A stretch of 64,000 nucleotides of DNA from Actinomadura sp. J1-007 (GTDB lineage: Bacteria; Actinomycetota; Actinomycetes; Streptosporangiales; Streptosporangiaceae), in the NCBI RefSeq assembly GCF_009793335.1, contig NZ_WING01000001.1, forward strand, positions 4,154,001 through 4,218,000. The letters are read 5' to 3'. Positions 9,156 through 17,062 of this stretch are shown here, piece by piece. How positions within the stretch are numbered: position 1 is the first letter of the stretch; each line of letters begins with the position of its first letter. The notes beneath the pieces were generated by a model. That model was given only the letters and a program-made list of their open reading frames with translations, did not search any database and was not told the origin of the DNA. Both the position numbers and the translations under genes were made by a program.

Positions 9156-10499
9156 GTGGGTCGTCTGTTCGGGACCGATGGCGTGCGCGGGCTCGCCAAC
9201 CGCGATCTGACCGCGCCGCTGGCCATGGACCTGTCGGTCGCCGCCGCGCGGGTGCTGGGCGAGCAGGGCGCCTTCCGCGGCCACCGTCCCCTCGCGGTGG
9301 TCGGCCGCGACCCGCGCGCGTCCGGCGAGTTCCTGGAGGCCGCGGTGGTGGCCGGGCTGGCGAGCGCCGGCGTGGACGTGCTGCGGCTCGGGGTGCTGCC
9401 GACGCCCGCCGTCGCCTACCTCACCCACACCCTGGCCGCCGATCTCGGCGTGATGCTGTCGGCGTCGCACAACCCGGCGCCCGACAACGGGATCAAGTTC
9501 TTCGACCGCAGCGGCTACAAGCTCGCCGACGAGATCGAGGACCGCATCGAGACCGGCCTCGGCAGCGCCTGGGAGCCGCCGACCGGCGCGGGCGTCGGCC
9601 GCGTCCGCGAGGCGCACGGCGCCGTCGAGCAGTACGTGGCACACCTGCTGACCACCCTGCCCGCCTCGCTGGACGGGCTGCGCGTCGTCGTGGACTGCGC
9701 GAACGGCGCGTCCTCCGAGGTCGCCCCCGAGGCGCTGCGCCGGGCCGGCGCCGAGGTGGTCACGATCGGGGCGGCGCCGGACGGGTTCAACATCAACTCC
9801 GGCTGCGGCTCGACGCATCTGGACGCGCTGCGGGCGGCCGTGCGCGAGCACGGCGCCGACGCGGGCATCGCCAACGACGGCGACGCCGACCGCTGCCTCG
9901 CCGTGACCGCGTCCGGGGACGTGGTGGACGGCGACCAGATCATGGCGATCCTGGCGCTGGAGCTGCGCGAGACGGGCCGCCTCACAGCCGACACCGTCGT
10001 CGCGACCGTGATGTCCAACCTCGGGTTCAAGCTCGCGATGCGCGAGGCGGGCGTCACCGTGGTCGAGACCGCGGTCGGCGACCGGTACGTGCTGGAGGCG
10101 ATGAAGGAGGGCGGCTTCGGCTTCGGCGGCGAGCAGTCCGGCCACGTGATCATGCTCGACCACGCCAGCACCGGCGACGGCGTGCTCACCGGCCTGCACC
10201 TGCTCGCCGCGATGGCCCGCCGCGGCAGCCCGCTGGACGAGCTGGCCAAGGTGATGACCCGGCTGCCGCAGGTGCTGATCAACGTCAAGGGCGTCGACAA
10301 GGCGCGCGCCAAGACCTCCCCCGAACTGGCCGCCGCCGTGGCGGCGGCCGAGGAGGAGCTGGGCGCCACCGGCCGCGTCCTGATCCGGCCGAGCGGCACC
10401 GAGCCGATGGTCCGCGTCATGGTGGAGGCCGCGTCGGAGGACCAGGCCCGGCAGGTGGCCGAACGCCTCGCCGAGACCGTCCGCACCGCCCTGTCCTGA
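9156..10499 (+). CDS. glmM: Phosphoglucosamine mutase
   Basis: GlmM converts glucosamine-6-phosphate to glucosamine-1-phosphate on the way to UDP-GlcNAc and peptidoglycan. The 447-residue length is standard. MGRLFGTDGVRGLAN opens the protein, and the phosphoserine loop LSASHNP puts the catalytic serine at residue 102. The Mg-binding loop is NDGDADRC, and the phosphate-binding RPSGTEPMVRVM lies near the C-terminus. The GTG start has GGGAG upstream. The product of glmS, encoded at 23.6 kb, supplies its substrate. The stop codon lies inside the first unit of an 18-bp tandem repeat. Confidence 0.96.
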   Translation: MGRLFGTDGVRGLANRDLTAPLAMDLSVAAARVLGEQGAFRGHRPLAVVGRDPRASGEFLEAAVVAGLASAGVDVLRLGVLPTPAVAYLTHTLAADLGVMLSASHNPAPDNGIKFFDRSGYKLADEIEDRIETGLGSAWEPPTGAGVGRVREAHGAVEQYVAHLLTTLPASLDGLRVVVDCANGASSEVAPEALRRAGAEVVTIGAAPDGFNINSGCGSTHLDALRAAVREHGADAGIANDGDADRCLAVTASGDVVDGDQIMAILALELRETGRLTADTVVATVMSNLGFKLAMREAGVTVVETAVGDRYVLEAMKEGGFGFGGEQSGHVIMLDHASTGDGVLTGLHLLAAMARRGSPLDELAKVMTRLPQVLINVKGVDKARAKTSPELAAAVAAAEEELGATGRVLIRPSGTEPMVRVMVEAASEDQARQVAERLAETVRTALS

Positions 10500-10582
10500 C
10501 CCGCCGCCCTGTCCTGACCCGCCGTCCCGTCCTGACCCGCCGTCCTGTCCTGACCCGCCGCCCCGTCCCGACCCGCCGTCCC
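10483..10582 (+). repeat. 18-bp tandem repeat spanning the glmM stop
   Basis: Units start at 10501, 10519, 10537 and 10555, with a partial unit at 10573. The consensus is CCGCCGYCCYGTCCTGAC. The last codons of glmM form a partial preceding unit. Because 18 is a multiple of three, the TGA recurs in the glmM frame at 10497, 10515, 10533 and 10551. No coding role is visible. Confidence 0.85.
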
Positions 10583-10626
10583 CGAGGCACCGCTCATCGC
10601 GCGGCCTTCGGGGGCGGGCGGGGCCG

Positions 10627-10977
10627 TCAGGAGTCGGTGATGTCCAGGCGGCCGACCTTGAGGTGCTTGATCTCGACCGTGCCCGCCTCCAGGTGGTCGA
10701 CGATCGCCTTCTTGACGACGAGCTTGCCGATGCCGACGGCGCCGATCGCGATCGCGCCGAGCGCCATGGAGCCGAGGGCGAGCGAGCCGAAGGCGTTGCC
10801 GAGGCGGAGGGTGAAGCCGGTCGCGGACGCGCCGGTCACCTCGGCCCCGGTCGCGCGGGCGCCGACGCCCCGTTCGGTGCGGACGCGGGGAAGGTCGGCG
10901 CCGTCCCGCGCCGCCTCGTCGTCGTTCGCCGTCTGTCCGTTGATCCGGGCGTCGTGCCCGTTGCCGTCGCTGCTCAT
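10627..10977 (-). CDS. Small Gly/Ala-rich hypothetical protein
   Basis: This 116-residue protein has a polar N-terminal half and a hydrophobic central stretch with a four-residue beat (FGSLALGSMALGAIAIGAVG). A charged C-terminus with alternating hydrophobics (VEIKHLKVGRLDITDS) follows. Such ALGAIAIG-type segments recur in uncharacterised actinobacterial proteins and may form a short beta-solenoid or a membrane-inserting segment. Codon use is like its neighbours, so it is probably a real gene. It is convergent with glmM, and no function can be assigned. Confidence 0.65.
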   Translation of the reverse strand: MSSDGNGHDARINGQTANDDEAARDGADLPRVRTERGVGARATGAEVTGASATGFTLRLGNAFGSLALGSMALGAIAIGAVGIGKLVVKKAIVDHLEAGTVEIKHLKVGRLDITDS

Positions 10978-11077
10978 GCGGCCACCCTATGCGGGGTCCG
11001 CGGCCCGCCCCGCCGGGCCGTTCCCGCCCTGCCGGGCCGTCGGGCGGCGGCCCGGAGGGTGTCGGAACGGTCAGGGA

Positions 11078-11887
11078 TCAGCAGCGGTCGAGGAAGCCGC
11101 GCAGGGCCGAGCGGTCGGGAGAGGTGACCGGGAGGCCGTACTCCTTGGCGACCGCCACGTACTTGACGGCGTAGGCGCACTGGAAGCCCTTCTGCGGCTT
11201 CCACTCGCCGGGGCCCGAGTCGCTCTTCTGGCGGTTCGGGACGCCCCAGACCGCCAGCAGGTTGGCGTGGTCGTTCGCGAACCGCTCGCGGCGGTCGGCC
11301 GGCCACCCGGACGCGCCCATCCGCCAGGCCAGCGCGAGCGGGTAGACGTGGTCGATCTGCACCTCGGCGGCGTCGGACTTGGCGAACGTGATGGCCTTCC
11401 CGCTGTACGGGTCGGCGAGCTTGCCGGAGACCACGACGCAGCGGCCGTTCTTGTGAACGTCGCGCAGGTCGCGGGCCAGGACGTCGTTGCGCTGGTCGCA
11501 GCCGTTGTGGTCGGTGTCCTTCCAGCGCACGCCGAACTTCTTGCGGCTGTAGCCGTCGCCGTGCGACTCGGACGCGGTCCGCAGGGACGCGAGGTCGGAG
11601 CGGGCCCGTTCCGCGTCGCGGCCCGGCGGGTGCGAGTTCGCGGCGCCGGAGGACCGTCCCGAGGACGCGTCGGTGCGGCCCTCGTCGGCGCCGCATCCCG
11701 CCGCCAGGGAACCGGCCGCGAGCGCGGCCAGCGCCGCCGCGGCCACCCGCCTCGGGCGGGGCGGACCGGGCGGACGGGAGGGACCGGGCGGACGCGCCGT
11801 CCGTGCTTCGCGCGGTGGACCGGCCGGTCGTGATGCGGTCCGTCGTGCCGGTTCTGTCGTTCGTGCCGTTCTGTGCCGTCGTGTCAT
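11078..11887 (-). CDS. Secreted HNH-family nuclease-like lipoprotein
   Basis: This 269-residue protein has a long Arg/Pro-rich N-region followed by a hydrophobic segment ending in a lipobox (SLAAGC, cysteine about residue 65). The mature part matches the actinobacterial HNH/DUF1524-type family: WKDTDHNGCDQRNDVLARDL, AEVQIDHVYPLALAWRMGA, FANDHANLLAV and KSDSGPGEWKP. The DH of QIDHVYPL and the following Asn/His residues are the expected metal-site ligands. Exported members are presumed extracellular nucleases; substrate unknown. The ATG start has GAGG close upstream. Confidence 0.82.
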   Translation of the reverse strand: MTRRHRTARTTEPARRTASRPAGPPREARTARPPGPSRPPGPPRPRRVAAAALAALAAGSLAAGCGADEGRTDASSGRSSGAANSHPPGRDAERARSDLASLRTASESHGDGYSRKKFGVRWKDTDHNGCDQRNDVLARDLRDVHKNGRCVVVSGKLADPYSGKAITFAKSDAAEVQIDHVYPLALAWRMGASGWPADRRERFANDHANLLAVWGVPNRQKSDSGPGEWKPQKGFQCAYAVKYVAVAKEYGLPVTSPDRSALRGFLDRC

Positions 11888-12004
11888 GACCTCACCCACG
11901 CACCAGCCCGACCCCCTGTGGACGTTTGCCCGATTCCTGGCGAATAAACGATCACAGATTAGGGTGTGGCCGACCCGCCACGCTCGCGGGGCCGTTACGG
12001 CAGC

Positions 12005-12970
12005 ATGGGGCGGGTGCTGCATCTGAGAGCGATCGTCCCCGAGGACCGTACGGACCGGGTCTGCTCGGCCCTCGCCGGGAACCCGGGGGCGACGAACGTG
12101 GTGGTCGTGCCCGGCGCGGCCCGTTCGCCGCGGGGGGACCTGGTGACGGCGGACGTGGCGCGCGAGGCGGTCAACGAGGTGCTGGCCGAGCTCCAGGACC
12201 TCGGGGTCGAGCGGGAGGGCTCGATCGCGCTGGAGAAGATCGACCTGTCGCTGTCGGAGGCCGCCGAACGCGCCGAGGAGCGCGCCCCCGGCTTCGGCGA
12301 CGACGCGGTGGTGTGGGAGGAGCTGGACCGGCAGACCGCCGAGGGCGCCACGCTGACCTGGTCGTTCGTGGCGTTCCTCGCGCTCGCCACGCAGCTCGCG
12401 GCGATCGCCGCGCTCACCGACTCGCCGGTGCTGGTGGTCGGCGCGATGGTGCTCGGGCCGGAGTTCGGCGCGGTCGCCGCGATCTGCTACGGGCTGCTGC
12501 GCAACGACTGGCGCCGGATCGGCGTCGCGACGCGCAGCCTGGTCATCGGGTTCGTGGTGGCGATCGCCGTCACGTACGTGTGCGCCCTGGTCAGCCGGTG
12601 GATCGGGGTGATCGAGGTGGGGCGGCTGCCCGAGTCGCGGCCGCTCACCGCGTTCATCTACAGCCCGGACCGGTGGTCGTTCATCGTGGCGCTGCTCGCG
12701 GGCGCGGCGGGCGTGCTGTCGATGACGGCGGGCAAGTCGTCGGCGCTGGTCGGGGTGTTCATCTCGGTGACCACCGTTCCGGCGGCGGGCAACCTCGCGG
12801 TGGCGCTCGCGCTCAAGCACGGCAGCGAGATCGACGGGTCGCTCGCGCAGCTCGGCGTGAACTTCGCCGGGATGATCATCGCTGGGACCCTGACCCTGGT
12901 CCTCCAGCGCGCGGTGTGGCACGTCGTACTCCGCAGGAGGGGGAGGCGGGACCCCTGGCCTCGGCCGTAA
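12005..12970 (+). CDS. DUF389 family membrane protein
   Basis: This protein has about 321 residues. A soluble alpha/beta N-terminal domain (LHLRAIVPEDRTDRVCSAL, then VNEVLAELQDLGVER) is followed by about six membrane helices carrying the DUF389 motifs (SPVLVVGAMVLGPEFGAVAA, MTAGKSSALVGVFISVTTVPAAGN). The family is widespread and has no established function; a transporter role is sometimes proposed. The ATG chosen begins MGRVLHLRAIVPED. An in-frame GTG 39 bp upstream lies directly behind a TTAGGGT sequence and could be a leaderless start. Confidence 0.82.
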   Translation: MGRVLHLRAIVPEDRTDRVCSALAGNPGATNVVVVPGAARSPRGDLVTADVAREAVNEVLAELQDLGVEREGSIALEKIDLSLSEAAERAEERAPGFGDDAVVWEELDRQTAEGATLTWSFVAFLALATQLAAIAALTDSPVLVVGAMVLGPEFGAVAAICYGLLRNDWRRIGVATRSLVIGFVVAIAVTYVCALVSRWIGVIEVGRLPESRPLTAFIYSPDRWSFIVALLAGAAGVLSMTAGKSSALVGVFISVTTVPAAGNLAVALALKHGSEIDGSLAQLGVNFAGMIIAGTLTLVLQRAVWHVVLRRRGRRDPWPRP

Positions 12971-12998
12971 GGGGGACGCGGGGACGTCCGGTAAGCAC

Positions 12999-13011
12999 TA
13001 GGTTCGGAAGT
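12999..13011 (+). promoter_or_regulatory. Leaderless promoter of the ABC operon
   Basis: A TAGGTT -10 hexamer ends 7 nt before the ATG at 13012, so the transcript would start at or next to the start codon. No usable Shine-Dalgarno sequence is present. Confidence 0.45.
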
Positions 13012-14079
13012 ATGCCGATCATCGCCATCCAAGGGCTGACGATGAGGTTCTCCGGGGTGACCGCCCTGAACGACCTCACGCTGTCCGTGGAGCCCGGCGT
13101 CGTGGGCCTGGTCGGCGCCAACGGCGCCGGGAAGTCGACGCTCATCAAGATCCTGCTCGGCCTGCTGCCGCCCAGCGCGGGCACCGCGACCGTCCTCGGG
13201 CTCGACATCGCCCGCGACGGGCTGCGGATCCGCGAGCGGGTCGGGTTCATGCCCGAGTACGAGGCCCTGCCGCCCGACATCTCCGCGACCGAGCTGGTCG
13301 TGCACATGGCCCGGATGTGCGGGCTGCCGCCCACGGCCGCCCGCGAACGCGCCGCCGACACCCTGCGCCACGTGGGGCTGTACGAGGAGCGCTACCGGCC
13401 CATCGGCGGCTACTCGACCGGGATGCGCCAGCGGGTCAAGCTCGCGCAGGCGCTCGTCCACGACCCGCAGCTGGTCTTCCTCGACGAGCCGACCAACGGC
13501 CTCGACCCCGCCGGACGCGACGAGATGCTGGAGCTGATCCACCGCGTCGGGTCGGAGTTCGGCATCAGCGTGCTGGTCACCTCGCACCTGCTCGGCGAGC
13601 TCGAACGGGTCTGCGACCACGTCGTGATCATCGACGGCGGCAGGCTGCTGCGCTCGCAGGCGGTCGAGGCGTACACCGAGGCGAGCGGCGTGCTGACCGT
13701 CGAGGTGGACGAGGGCCGCGACCTGCTCGGGCACAGGCTGTACGACCAGGGCGTGGCCGTCCGCCCGGAGGGCCGGTTCCTGCTGATCGACATCGCGGGC
13801 GAGAGCACCTACGACCAGGTCCGCGACGGCGTCGCCGAGCTCGGGCTGCGGCTGATCCGGATGGAGCAGCGCCGCCACCGCATCGAAGAGGTCTTCGCCG
13901 CCGAGCCCGCCGCGGCCGCGCCGCCGAGCCCCGTGGGGCCGGGCGGTCCGGCGCCCGGCGCTCCGGCGCCTGGAGGGCCCGCGCCCGGCGGGCAGGGCGG
14001 TCCGGTGCCCGGCACGCCGGGGCAGCCGGGGCAGCCGGGGCAGCCGGTCCAGCCGCCGTCGCAGGGAGCGCCGCGATGA
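13012..14079 (+). CDS. ABC transporter ATP-binding protein
   Basis: This is a 355-residue ATPase of the ABC-2 exporter type. Visible motifs are Walker A (GANGAGKST), the Q-loop region (VGFMPEYEALP), the signature YSTGMRQRVKLAQAL, Walker B (LVFLDEPTNGLD) and the switch histidine (TSHLLGELERV). After the roughly 300-residue core comes an unusual Pro/Gly tail of about 50 residues with PGQPGQPGQP repeats. It is the first of four genes joined by overlapping start/stop codons, which encode two ATPases and two permeases. That points to a heteromeric exporter; the substrate is unknown. Confidence 0.92.
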   Translation: MPIIAIQGLTMRFSGVTALNDLTLSVEPGVVGLVGANGAGKSTLIKILLGLLPPSAGTATVLGLDIARDGLRIRERVGFMPEYEALPPDISATELVVHMARMCGLPPTAARERAADTLRHVGLYEERYRPIGGYSTGMRQRVKLAQALVHDPQLVFLDEPTNGLDPAGRDEMLELIHRVGSEFGISVLVTSHLLGELERVCDHVVIIDGGRLLRSQAVEAYTEASGVLTVEVDEGRDLLGHRLYDQGVAVRPEGRFLLIDIAGESTYDQVRDGVAELGLRLIRMEQRRHRIEEVFAAEPAAAAPPSPVGPGGPAPGAPAPGGPAPGGQGGPVPGTPGQPGQPGQPVQPPSQGAPR

Positions 14080-14954
14080 GCACGAGCACGATCCACGACA
14101 TCGGCTACCGGCACTACGACGGCAAGCGGCTCGGCCGCGGCTACGTGCTGCGGTCGCTGTACGTCCACAACCTGCGCGCCGCGTTCGGGCTCGGACGGCC
14201 GGCCCGCGCCAAGGTGATGCCGTTCCTGCTGGCGGCGATCATGCTGCTGCCCGCGGCCGGCTCGGTCGCGGCGTTCGGGATCTCCAAGGAGCCCGACACG
14301 CTGATCCGGTACTCCTCGTACGCGCCGACCCTGTCGGTCATCATCGCGATCTTCGTGGCGACGCAGGCGCCGGTGCTGGCGTCGCGGGAACTGCGCTTCC
14401 ATGTCGTCCCGCTGTACTTCTCCCGCCCGGTCGGGCACCTGGACTTCGTGCTCGCCAAGGTGGGCGCGATGACCACGGCGCTGTTCGCGCTGATCGGGGT
14501 GCCGGTGACCGTGCTGTACGCGGGCGGGCTGGTCACCAAGATGCCCGACTCGTCCGAGCAGCTCCTGCGCTATCTCGGGGCGATGGCCGGATGCGTGGTG
14601 TTCGCCTTCGTGCTCGGCGCGATCGGGATGGTGGTGTCGGCGTTCACGCCGCGGCGCGGGTTCGGCGTCGCCGCGGTCATCGCGGTGTTCATGCTGAGCA
14701 CGACCGTCGTGACGATCGTGCAGGGCATCGCCGAGACGCAGACCAACTTCACCCTCCAGGGCTGGGCGGGCCTGTTCGCGCCGTTCAACCTGGTCGACAT
14801 CGTGCAGGTGCGGCTGCTCGGCGCGCAGAGCTCCTCGGTCGGCATCGCGCCCGGGATCCAGGGCGGCATCGTCGCCCTCGCCCTGTGCGCCGCCATCGTG
14901 GCGGGCTCGGTCGCGGTGCTGTACCGCAGGTACCGGAAGGCGGGCCTCTCGTGA
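14076..14954 (+). CDS. ABC transporter permease
   Basis: This 292-residue protein has about six membrane helices (for example FLLAAIMLLPAAGSVAAFGI, VVFAFVLGAIGMVVSAF, GIVALALCAAIVAGSVAVL). An N-terminal cytoplasmic stretch (IGYRHYDGKRLGRGYVLRSLY) is typical of permeases partnered with ABC-2 ATPases. Its ATG overlaps the stop of the ATPase gene (ATGA), indicating translational coupling. The membrane subunit of the same exporter system is inferred from context. Confidence 0.88.
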   Translation: MSTSTIHDIGYRHYDGKRLGRGYVLRSLYVHNLRAAFGLGRPARAKVMPFLLAAIMLLPAAGSVAAFGISKEPDTLIRYSSYAPTLSVIIAIFVATQAPVLASRELRFHVVPLYFSRPVGHLDFVLAKVGAMTTALFALIGVPVTVLYAGGLVTKMPDSSEQLLRYLGAMAGCVVFAFVLGAIGMVVSAFTPRRGFGVAAVIAVFMLSTTVVTIVQGIAETQTNFTLQGWAGLFAPFNLVDIVQVRLLGAQSSSVGIAPGIQGGIVALALCAAIVAGSVAVLYRRYRKAGLS

Positions 14955-15862
14955 GCCAGCTCGTCCTGGAGAACGTCTCGCGCTGGTACGGCAACGTCGT
15001 CGCCGTCAACGGGATCTCCATGACCATCGGGCCCGGCGTGACCGGGCTGCTCGGCCCGAACGGCGCGGGCAAGTCCACCCTGATCCACATGATGGGCGGG
15101 TTCCTGCCGCCGTCCTCGGGGACGGTCGCGCTGGACGGCGCGCCCGTCTGGCGCAACCCGGACGTCTACCGCTCCCTCGGGCTCGTCCCCGAACGCGAGA
15201 GCGCCTACGACTTCCTCACCGGGCGCCAGTTCATCCTGGCGATGGCGAAGCTGCACAAGCTCGCCGAGCCGGGCGCCGCCGCGCAGCACGCGATCGACCG
15301 GGTCGAGATGGAGTACGCCGCCGACCGGCAGATCGGCAACTACTCCAAGGGCATGAAGCAGCGCATCAAGATGGCCTCGGCGCTCGTGCACGACCCGCCG
15401 GTGCTGCTGCTGGACGAGCCGTTCAACGGGATGGACCCGCGGCAGCGGCTCCAGCTCATGGACCTCATCCAGCGGATGGCCGCCGAGGGCCGCACGATCC
15501 TGTTCTCCTCGCACATCCTCGAAGAGGTCGAACGGCTCGCGTCCCACATCGAGGTCGTCGTGGCGGGACGGCACGCGGCGTCCGGCGACTTCCGCAAGAT
15601 CCGGCGGCTGATGACCGACCGGCCGCACCTGTTCCTCGTCCGGTCGGGCGACGACCGCCGGCTCGCCGCCGCGATCATCGCGGACGGCTCGGCTCGCAGC
15701 GTCCAGCTCACCGACAAGGGCCTCCAGGTGGAGGCGGTCGACTTCCAGCGCTTCACGTGGCTGCTGCCGCAGGTCGCGCGGGACGCCGACGTGCGGCTGT
15801 GGGAGGTCTCGCCGTCCGACGAGTCCCTCGAAAGCGTCTTCTCGTATTTGGTGGCACGCTGA
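14951..15862 (+). CDS. ABC transporter ATP-binding protein, second
   Basis: This 303-residue ATPase has Walker A (GPNGAGKST), signature YSKGMKQRIKMASAL, Walker B (VLLLDEPFNGMD) and switch region SSHILEEVERL. Unlike the first ATPase it has no Pro-rich tail. The GTG start overlaps the preceding stop (GTGA). Two different ATPases in one coupled operon suggest a heterodimeric nucleotide-binding pair, or two closely related transporters made together. Confidence 0.92.
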   Translation: MSQLVLENVSRWYGNVVAVNGISMTIGPGVTGLLGPNGAGKSTLIHMMGGFLPPSSGTVALDGAPVWRNPDVYRSLGLVPERESAYDFLTGRQFILAMAKLHKLAEPGAAAQHAIDRVEMEYAADRQIGNYSKGMKQRIKMASALVHDPPVLLLDEPFNGMDPRQRLQLMDLIQRMAAEGRTILFSSHILEEVERLASHIEVVVAGRHAASGDFRKIRRLMTDRPHLFLVRSGDDRRLAAAIIADGSARSVQLTDKGLQVEAVDFQRFTWLLPQVARDADVRLWEVSPSDESLESVFSYLVAR

Positions 15863-16582
15863 ATGAACTCCACGATCGCGGTGATCACGTTCCGGGCGAT
15901 GCTGGGGCGGCGGCGCGCGCTGCTGCTCCTCGCGCTGCCGCTGATGCTGGTCGTCATGGCCGTCGCGTTGCGGATCACGGGGAACGACGACCTGGACGTG
16001 TCGGCGAACGTGCTCCAGCGGTTCGGGCTGGCGACGCTGCTGCCGCTGCTCGCGCTGATCGCCGGGACGGGCGTGATCGGCCCGGAGATCGACGACGGGC
16101 AGATCATGTACGTGCTGACCAAGCCGATCCCGCGGCCGGTGATCGTGCTGACGAAGCTCGCGGTGGCGATCGTGCTGGTGTGGGCGTTCGCGGCCGTTCC
16201 GACGCTGCTGTCCGGGATGATCCTGAGCGCCGGCGGCACCGAGGGGATGGGGCCCGCGTTCACCGTGGGCGTGCTGGTCGGCGGCGTCGCGTACAGCGCG
16301 GTGTTCGTGGCCCTGGCGGTGGTGAGCCGCAACGCGGTCACGATCGGCCTGCTGTACGCGCTGGTGTGGGAGACGCTGCTCGGCAACTTCGCGCCCGGCG
16401 CTAAGTCGGCGTCGATCCAGCAGTGGGCGCTGTCGGTGACGGACACGCTGACCGGGGCCACGGCGGTCAAGTCCACGGTCGACCTGGCCGTCGCGGTCCC
16501 GCTGCTGGTCGCAGTGACCGTGGCGGGGACGCTTCTCGCGGCCGTCCGACTGCGGAGCCTGTCGGTGGCCAGCGCGGAGTAG
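15863..16582 (+). CDS. ABC transporter permease, second
   Basis: This 239-residue permease has about six hydrophobic segments (ALLLLALPLMLVVMAVAL, LLPLLALIAGTGVIG, VPLLVAVTVAGTLLAAV). The short motif GPEIDDGQIMYVLTKPIPR is typical of ABC-2 membrane subunits. Its ATG follows the previous stop directly, with no gap. It is the last gene of the operon; a short tandem-repeat tract begins right after its stop. Confidence 0.87.
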   Translation: MNSTIAVITFRAMLGRRRALLLLALPLMLVVMAVALRITGNDDLDVSANVLQRFGLATLLPLLALIAGTGVIGPEIDDGQIMYVLTKPIPRPVIVLTKLAVAIVLVWAFAAVPTLLSGMILSAGGTEGMGPAFTVGVLVGGVAYSAVFVALAVVSRNAVTIGLLYALVWETLLGNFAPGAKSASIQQWALSVTDTLTGATAVKSTVDLAVAVPLLVAVTVAGTLLAAVRLRSLSVASAE

Positions 16583-16680
16583 CCGCGACGGGCGAAGCGG
16601 GCGAGGCGGCTGGGGCGGGCGCGGCGGCTGAGGCGAACGCGGCGGCTGAGACAGGCGAGGCGGCTGAGGCGGCGGGACGG
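16583..16680 (+). repeat. Degenerate GCGGCTGAG repeats after the permease stop
   Basis: About 100 bp of GGCGGCTGAGGCGAACGC-like units (irregular 18-24 bp periods) begin within a few bases of the stop codon. No hairpin or coding potential was recognised. The region 16681-16807 holds nothing else that can be named. Confidence 0.6.
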
Positions 16681-16807
16681 GCTTGTGGAGTGCTGGGCCC
16701 CCCGATCGCGCGACGTACGCGGGTGCCGTCTCGGTGCCACTCAGCGCTGGCTAGATGCCTCCCGGCGCCCGCTGCCCGCCACCTTGCTGAACGCCGGGTC
16801 AGCCTGA

Positions 16808-17062
16808 TCATGCCCCTGAGTCGTCACGGTGTGTGACGTTGGCGTTCGGCTCGGTCGCGGGCGCTCCGAGGTGTTCGGCGAGGGTGACGGACCGTTCCCG
16901 CCCAGGTGAGGGGCTCGCCGGGGGTGTACGAGGCTCGCGCGGACGCGCTTCGGCCTCCATCGGTTGGCGGGACGGCCTGAGGCGGACGGTCACGATTCTT
17001 TGACCCTTCAATCGCTTCCGAGTCAAGTCGATCTCCACCACAATCTTCCGCCGTGAAAGCAC
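16808..17062 (-). CDS. Possible small hypothetical protein
   Basis: An 84-codon frame opens with GTG (MLSRRKIVVEIDLTRKRLKG) and has AGGAG 9 nt upstream. Third codon positions are only moderately GC-rich. Its 5' end overlaps the divergent M48 protease gene by 10 bp. The N-terminal half is basic with alternating hydrophobics and the C-terminal half is Pro/Glu-rich. No family is recognised; it may be a chance frame. Confidence 0.28.
   Translation of the reverse strand: MLSRRKIVVEIDLTRKRLKGQRIVTVRLRPSRQPMEAEARPREPRTPPASPSPGRERSVTLAEHLGAPATEPNANVTHRDDSGA

Noticed and set aside
6327..10199. Very long open frame on the minus strand (about 1290 codons) opposite rplM, rpsI and glmM
   Set aside because: It is antisense to three certain genes. 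Long open antisense frames are expected at this GC content, and the translation is repetitive Arg/Ala/Gly without any family match.
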